NCBI GenBank assembly: GCA_028023455.1 | Contig: JAQFVV010000021.1 | Location: 8,648,853-8,712,852, forward strand | Direction of reading: 5' to 3' | DNA: 64,000 nt | DNA from: Epiperipatus broadwayi | Lineage: Eukaryota > Onychophora > Udeonychophora > Euonychophora > Peripatidae | Shown here: positions 56,922-64,000 of the stretch, piece after piece | Layout: each line of letters starts with the position of its first letter | How positions within the stretch are numbered: position 1 is the first letter of the stretch | Made by a program: the position numbers and the translations under genes | The notes under the pieces: model-generated | What the model saw: only the letters and a program-made list of their open reading frames with translations | Told to the model about the DNA's origin: nothing | Database searches by the model: none

Positions 56922-56925
56922 CTAT

Positions 56926-57925
56926 GTTAAAATCCTCTACATTGCATCTAGATTCTAGGAATTTAAAATATATGTGTATTTAAAATATTATAGTTTAACC
57001 TGTATCCTTTCATTCCATCTTCTGTCTATTTAAATGGACAAGGTCCTATGCATCAGGGACGAGACTGATTTAACATCAATGTGGGCATGTCAATAATATT
57101 GGAAATAATAGTGAATTTGGATTATTTCTATATCATATTTTCAATGATATGGATACCTGAAGAGGTTGGTGGGTGGAGTAGATTGAAACCTATCCATTAA
57201 AGTGTGAAGATTTTCTATCTGAATATAAACAAAGTATTTATTGTATATGTATGATGATCTGGGCCAGCTCATGAGTGCTGGTTCTGGCACAAGATACATA
57301 CATTAGAGATCGTTTATCTTTTTCACATGTGTGTTATCATGTATATCAGTTATATGAGATAGAGTGGATTGATGAAGGGAACTTAAAGGCTGTGTTCAAA
57401 TCCCCTAGACTACAACTAGACTCTAGAGATATAAAATGTATTTAAAATATTACAAATACGGCCTATATTCTGCCCGTTCCTCTTCCGTATATTTAAATGG
57501 AAAAAATTCTATACATGAGAGGTAAGAGTGGCTTAAAGTCAAAATGGACATGACAATAATATTAGAATTAAAAAAGAAATTTGGGCATTCTATCATCTGA
57601 TTTTCAATGGTGTAAATGGTTGAAAAGTTGGAGGGTGGAGTAGATTGAAGCCTGTCCATTAAAGTGTGAAGATTTGCTATCTTAATATAAACCATGCACT
57701 GATTATATATATATGTGTGTGTGTGTGAGAGAGAGAGAGATGATGATCTGGGGCAACTGTTGAGTGCGAGTTTAGGCTTGAGATACATATATTGGAGATC
57801 GTTTATCTTTTTCACATGTATGTAATCATGTGTATCAATTATAGAGTGTATGGCTGAAGAGAGCTTTGAGTCTGTGTTCAAATCCCTTATATTACGTCTA
57901 GACTCCAGTTATTTAAAATATACGT
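56926..57925 (+). repeat. Two tandem tRNA-like units (plus orientation)
   Basis: Unit 1 runs to about 57425 and unit 2 to about 57920. Shared blocks: ttctgtctatttaaatgga or its variant, gtccattaaagtgtgaagat, 'tgatgatctggg', gagatcgtttatctttttca and the B box-like gtgttcaaatccc (57392 and 57871). Unit 2 has a TA/TG/AG microsatellite at about 57705-57740. A 143-codon minus frame spans unit 2, but its content follows the repeat and the microsatellite. Confidence 0.7.
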
Positions 57926-57929
57926 GTAT

Positions 57930-58870
57930 TTGAAATATATATAAAAACATTTATTTAAATATAAATATAATTCTGTTGCCTATGTATACGCATGCTTAGT
58001 TTTTTAAAAATTAGCAATTAGCTAATGGGTTTATTGTCTTTTAAAAATTTTTTTGTTGCGCACACACATAGATACTCGCAAATACACGCACAACCATATG
58101 TTTGTTTATTGAAAATTATTTGATTTGGAAATAAACTTCTATTTTAGTACTTTAATAAGCATTAGTTAATTTTAGAATATATATATTTTTTGGTTCTCAA
58201 AATATTTCAGATTTTTTTTTATTAGTTCAATCAATTAGTCAATTTATAAAGAACTAATTATTTATATAATTTCCAAATAATAACATCATATGGTTATCTT
58301 CTCATATCATTCTTTTATCTTTATAAAAATTTTGATTTTTAGTAAAACTTTGTAATTTTTCAAATACTTATTTGGAGATTTAATTGAAATAATAAAAAAA
58401 GATACTAATGGACTCACAAATAGCTTTATACAAAAGTCAATATATATCTATATACGTACACACACTTTCTTTTGACACACATATATATGTAATAATAAAT
58501 CTTTGAAAAAAAAGTGAATATCCTAGTATAATCTGTTTGTCTGAGCTAACTTTCAATATCCTACAGCTTCATATATTTATGGCATTTATATTTTAATCTA
58601 ATTCTGTTATTGTTTATTTATTTAAAATCCTTAATGTTTTAATTTGAATACCATTTGACAGTTGGTTCATAATATCAGTTGATTTTTGTAATGGTTCCTT
58701 AATCATCCTTTTTAACACATAATTTTTCATATATGCTTTTAATCATTGTCAAGTCATTAACATAACATGTCTGTTTATTGTTTAGGAATGCAGTATTTAG
58801 CGTTTTTTTTTATTCTTTTGGCCATTTATTTTGGTGTGTGTGTATGTTGGAAAATACATGAGCTAAGGTT
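57930..58870. other. AT-rich sequence, nothing recognised
   Basis: Short CA and TA runs (for example near 58070 and 58475) are present. I see no gene or repeat family match. Confidence 0.45.
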
Positions 58871-58876
58871 AGATCA

Positions 58877-58950
58877 TAGATTAGCTATCTCAGAATATAT
58901 ATATATAAATGGATAGATTAGCTATCTCAGAATATATATATATAAATGGA
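58877..58950 (+). repeat. 37-bp unit, two direct copies
   Basis: ttagctatctcagaatatat starts at 58881 and again at 58918, with the unit extending through tatataaatgga. The copies are nearly identical, indicating a recent slippage or duplication. Confidence 0.85.
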
Positions 58951-58954
58951 CAGT

Positions 58955-61380
58955 TGAGTAGTGTTACATTCTATACCATATGCTAGATTTGTACAATTAT
59001 TCATGCTTATTTTGTTTCAGAGTTATTTACCGGTTTATTTAAAGCTATTGCTGATTTATATCCAATATTATCTGTCTCCACAAGTGCAGTTTTGTTGTTG
59101 TTGTATTGTAGTCATAAGCCATAAATATCCAATCAGAATTTAGAATCACTTGTGGCATTCTTAACTTTTTTAAAGCTAATAATATAAAGATAAATTTGAT
59201 AGTCATTATCTTTATGGTTTGTGTATTGTGTTAACTACAACTACACAGATCAATGGATGTTATATTCCACCAATGAAGCTGTTGAGTTGACCATAGGTTG
59301 TTCTGGATCTCTTTGCTTCAGTATTGTCTAAGAAGATAACAGTTCATCTACCTTTAATGTTGGATATGAAATTAAAAAAAAAATTGATTGGAATCTTATG
59401 CAAAGTTATTTTTAGGGCATAATTCTTTAATATTTAAAATTATTGGTTAATTATTCAGAAAAAGAATATTAATTCAGGTTAAGTCATAGGTAGTGGAAGC
59501 ATATTTTGAGTTAGTAGTAAAATCTAGTTCACAGTTTTTATATCCTTTCTAAGAGGCAATTTCTCTTTCAAAATCTTATGGGGGAATATGTGGAAAAAAT
59601 TACTGATGTGTCAGAAATATTTGTCATAATAAAATTTAAATAAGTACCTTGAAAATTAATGTGGACACTTTTTTTTCCAAAAACAGATATAATATTTGAT
59701 AAAATATGTCATCACTGAAGAAACTGCCACAACTCCACATAGCACTACCCATTGCTATCAAAGGAGATTATTTTTAGAAATTATTTTATATTTAATTTTA
59801 GATAGGTGAGAAAATAATCTAAGCTAAGGTTGAAGGTTATTTCTAAGGACATGATTACATTTCAGTATATTCTTGAAACAGTTATATTAATATTATGATA
59901 TATTTTCTTATTGTTTAAATTATTTTTTTGCTGGCTTAGGAATAACACCCAAATGTTGAAAAAAACTTGCAAAATTCTTATTAGTATTATTAAAAATACT
60001 TTTGTTTCTGAAATGGAATTCTTTTCTGAAATAAAAGCAATTATCATTTTGCATCACTTGAAGTTCTTTATTAGAATGTGTTTTGTCATGCAAATCAATG
60101 TTTTTCTGCATTTAAGGATTTTACTAGAAATTCTTTTTCCAAACAGAAACATAAATGTAACACCAGGTTTTAATTTGTTTTGGGTTTTCAATGTGAATTG
60201 ATAAAAATAAAAATTGCTCATAGTTGCTTTATTCTGATATTAATTCAGCCTGATTTATAAATAGATAACTTTCAATTATTACCATATTATTCATAATGTA
60301 GCTGAATTGTTTTTCCAACCAAGCTTTATCTTTAGGTCTTATTTTTTAAATTTGAAATTGCTCTTTAGTTTAAGACAATTAAGGTCAAGTTGAAGTTCTA
60401 CTGGTTTTACTAGATTGATCTGTACAATGAAAGAAAATCTTCTGAGTTCTGCTCTAACGGTGTTGTTTTTTGTTCTATCAATTAAAACGTATATATATAA
60501 TGATGGTATGGAGAACTGGGATAGATCTTGGGTGATAATAAATCAACATCAGTCCCAAGTCAATAAAATTTTAAATATAAAGGAATGACAATAAATATAA
60601 TGAAGAATGACTGGGAGTATAAAAGATCAAAACAGAATTATAAATACACCAGCATTATAAATAAGTATAACTAACAATTATTCATTATTATGAATGATCA
60701 ACAATAGAAATAAATCAACCGTTCATCTTGTGACTGAATTTGAAATGGGTCTACTATAAACCAGGCTAATTATTTAGCCCTTGCCAGCTTGGGGCATATT
60801 ATTTAACCCATAAACTTGGGTGTACAAACTTAAGTGCTAATCCACGAGAATTCAACAGTAAAAAAATAATTTTGAGATACTAAAATATGCTGATCATCAT
60901 CAATTTTCTGGCTACTCAGTACCACTAATATACTAACTAACTATAAACTTAATTTCTAATAGATACCAAACTAAATAAAATGTAGTGCAGGGACTTTAAC
61001 GGATATATCTTTTGCACCAATACAGAATCATCATCAATTCATAAACACTAAATATGAACCCATTTTATATAACAGACTGTTATGCATGAATCTAGCTCAG
61101 GAATAAAAGCTCTATAACAGTTTCTGTGAACAAGAGATATAAAACAATATATAATATTCTAAAACTATTTAGGATTGAGTACATTTACTATAATATCTTC
61201 ACAATTAATAATATGCTGATGCATTGCAGTGAAACTTTTCTATATAATAATTTATGTAGGATTAGTGCTTTCAGAGTTTTAATAACAATTAAAATGAAAT
61301 TAAGGTCTGCTGAGTATGCCATAAATATAAATTCTGCATTCTGATTTTGATTAATATACAATTAGCTATCAAATTGTGAT
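58955..61380. other. Gene-free AT-rich stretch
   Basis: Overlapping open frames at 59862-60201 on both strands have no recognisable motif. I see no mobile-element ends. Confidence 0.4.
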
Positions 61381-61384
61381 TTAC

Positions 61385-61765
61385 AAATATCTCAATAGGC
61401 CTATATATAACACATATATATAAGCACACAGATGTGTGGTATAATAATTTATGAACATATTTGAATTGTCATATAATAATAATAAAAATATTACTAATTT
61501 TAACATATAGGTGTCTACTTGACGTGCATTTATTTAAGAACACAGACATGCTATATAATAATTTATGAACATATTTGAATTGTCATAAATCAATAAATGA
61601 AATTTATTTTTATAATACATAATGACTGATTTAACATATGTTTCTACATAACACTCATCTACAATAGTACATAGATGTGCTGCAATCTATGGAAAAGTAT
61701 AATAATAAAAAAGTAAGTTATCACATTTTAATGATACATAAATAATGACTGTTTTCACATATATA
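61385..61765 (+). repeat. Minisatellite, about 115-bp period, three to four decayed units
   Basis: The block atttatgaacatatttgaat recurs at 61447 and 61561. The block 'cacagatgtgtggtataat' at about 61429 recurs as 'cacagacatgctatataat' near 61543 and 'catagatgtgctgcaat' near 61670. Spacing is 114-120 bp. The units are diverged. Confidence 0.65.
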
Positions 61766-61769
61766 TATA

Positions 61770-64000
61770 TGGGTGCACCCATGGAAATGAATGTGCATAC
61801 TGATGTTTATATATATATTAATTTGTAAAAATAATAAAATTATTAAAAATATATTTTTCACAATTAACTCCATGTTAAAAGTATACATAAAATTTACACA
61901 TACATGTGTATATATAAATCAATTATAATTCATTCTTTATCTAATAATAAACAAAAATTTAAAAAATGATTTCCCTCTTTTTTTTTTAAAAAAAAAGTAA
62001 TATTCTTTGATGGTTTTTCATAAAAGTTTTCTTTTTCCTTTTTAACAGGTTATTCTTGATTAACTATAAATGCCACTTAAAAAATACTCCAGCAAGTCTT
62101 TTGTTTTTCAATCTAAAAAGATTATTGGAGTTTACTTTTTTTCAAAATAAAATTGTCTACAAATCAATCCTGTTGTTTTAGACTTTTAATACAAGCAAAA
62201 ACTATTTATTTATTTAATTTTTAAATGATAAAAATCATTTACTTTTAGAATTTGTTGATTAGAAATTTTAATGTCATTTCAAAAAATTATTTAAAATACT
62301 ATTGTTCTTAATATGTATAACACTACTCACCAGCTGTACTTTATATATATGATGCCTTATCTTTATCTGTGTGTAGATAAACAGTATATATATATATATA
62401 TGAATTAATTCTTCAGCAAGCTGATGGATTCTCCAGGATAGCTGGTCCCTTCTAACAGTAGATTGACTTCTTGTCATTATTGGGAAAGGTATAATGCAGA
62501 AAATTGTTGATGTGCAATGATCTTCATTCATTCTACACATATAAATACTGGGATTACATCCATGTGAATGGAAACTCTAACATTGTTGCACTAGTAGCAG
62601 CATCTGGGTCTACTGTCTTGCCTTTAGTTATATCTTCATGGTAATAGTAATTTTGTTGTCACCATCTGTATAACTGTAAAAAACTAAAAACTCCTCTAAC
62701 CTTTTTTTCAATCTTTTTATAGTCAGGGTAGGGGGAAAATACAGTAATTAAAAATAAGTTTTTTCCATCTTGATTGAAAAAAGTTAATAACTCTTTTCAA
62801 TTCAATTTAATCCTTTGAAAAAGGACTTGGTAAAATTTTATTAAAATATGTTAAAGAAGCATTAATTTTTAAAAATTGCTAATCAAAATAGATAGTGGGA
62901 TTTTATAATTACCAATATCTATTGTAACATAAAAATATGCTTGTTTTAATTTCAAAATCACAACTAATAAAATATTAAGTAGACCTTTTTACCTGTTTAA
63001 TTTATAATAAAAAAAGTTTTAAATTTAAAATTATTTAATCCTTAACTGTTATTCCAGTATAATATAAAAAACATCTACCAAAATTATTTTGTGCGGTTTT
63101 TTTTTACTTTTCCTTTCAACTTTATATTGTATACTTTTTCTTACATGGACATCCATGTTGTACATCTTTTTCTGGTCGCACAACCAGGTTATGTGCCAAT
63201 TGTAACCCTTTTACACCAATTCTAATCTTTTCCTAATAATATGAATACAATAGCTGTTACAATCCATAACCAATACAATATCTGTTACAAATGGAACTTG
63301 AGGCTATTCTGACTTCTCAGGTATATTGTGTATTTCTAGCCCTGGTTGGTGCACCATTTATAACCCTTTTGGTCAGATGGATTGATGGATGCTTCTCCAT
63401 TTTCAGCTAACATTATTTCTAAAGCCTATTGTGATCGATGATGATGGGATAGAACATCCATAATCATATTTTCCAGGGCACCAAATTGCAACTTCAATGA
63501 AAATATTGAGGCTAAACCTTATTTCAATAACTTATTAATAAATTTCAATAATGATATCTAATGAATGGGCTAATAAATAATCAATAGATTAAGAGAATAC
63601 TGAGAATGCATCAAAAATAATAAGACTAATACTCTTGCAAACTTGTGGTTATTCAAGAGAAGAAACTTTCACATCTACATTTCTCTTGTGAAATAGAACA
63701 CTGGAACATGAGCCAACAATTTTTTCAAGCCTTAATTAACTTATATCTAACTTTAACTTTATGATAGTAGTAATAAGAAATGCGTATTAAATTTTCAAAA
63801 CCATCTCTCTGCACTTTTACACCATAATGATGATGTTTTAGCCCAACATTCACACAACCTTCATAAAAACATATCAATAGGTCTAAGCATTTGATAATAA
63901 TTCCTGATCTGATCCAAAAACATTTCACTTAACAATATTTCTCACTCTCTTTATAAATAAAAATGTAAAGCATTTAAAACAGGCACATACAAAGTGATTT
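61770..64000. other. Gene-free AT-rich end of window
   Basis: Noticeable items are an opposed T/A run at 61978-61996 able to form a hairpin and a TA run at 62385-62401. A loose repetition of 'RttgtaacccttttRcacc'-like sequence lies near 63200 and 63360. Frames at 62274 and 63725 (minus) are unsupported. Confidence 0.4.

Noticed and set aside
57450-57881. 143-codon minus-strand frame.
   Set aside because: It spans a tRNA-like repeat unit and its TG/AG microsatellite (Ser-Leu-His-Thr run). Other units of the same repeat do not keep the frame.

Overview
The window is a gene-poor, strongly AT-rich stretch of an animal nuclear genome, most likely an invertebrate. Evidence: degenerate animal-type non-LTR retrotransposons of the kind common in arthropods and other invertebrates, a mariner transposase fossil, a hAT-type element, tRNA-derived SINEs, LTR-like insertions with TG...CA ends, long TA and triplet microsatellites, and many fold-back elements. 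I cannot name the species. I find no intact protein-coding gene, rRNA or CRISPR array. Most open frames are short, low-complexity or inside repeats. Two weak coding candidates (17455-17533 + and 21210-21533 -) are listed with low confidence.

Layout. 1-5 kb: a 604-bp direct duplication carrying LINE reverse-transcriptase tails, a hammerhead-like motif, then fold-back and SINE copies. 5-17 kb: SINEs, two LINE zinc-finger relics, tandem tRNA-like repeats and palindromic TA arrays. 17-27 kb: mostly plain AT-rich sequence with one complete 2.1-kb LTR-like insertion (23200-25308). 27-31 kb: a hAT-type element and a mariner fossil. 31-41 kb: a dense cluster of one dispersed fold-back family, tandem duplications, and an element with three tandem hammerhead-like units. 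41-42 kb: a tRNA-Gly-derived SINE whose tail runs into about 790 bp of uninterrupted AAG repeat. 42-46 kb: LINE tails on both strands and a large inverted repeat. 46-58 kb: more fold-back elements, tandem tRNA-like repeats and a second LTR-like copy (54744-56921) in opposite orientation to the first. 58-64 kb: almost featureless apart from a roughly 115-bp minisatellite.

The most interesting content is two families of fold-back elements that carry hammerhead-ribozyme-like cores (CTGATGA, stem II, GAAA, self-complementary stem III, then GTC or GTT). The best copies are 40704-40762 and the 89-bp tandem array at 38827-39100. One copy has a 13-bp target-site duplication. A longer copy (47330-47835) carries hammerhead halves on opposite strands around a central palindrome. 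Whether these RNAs cleave, and how the elements move, cannot be settled from sequence reading alone.
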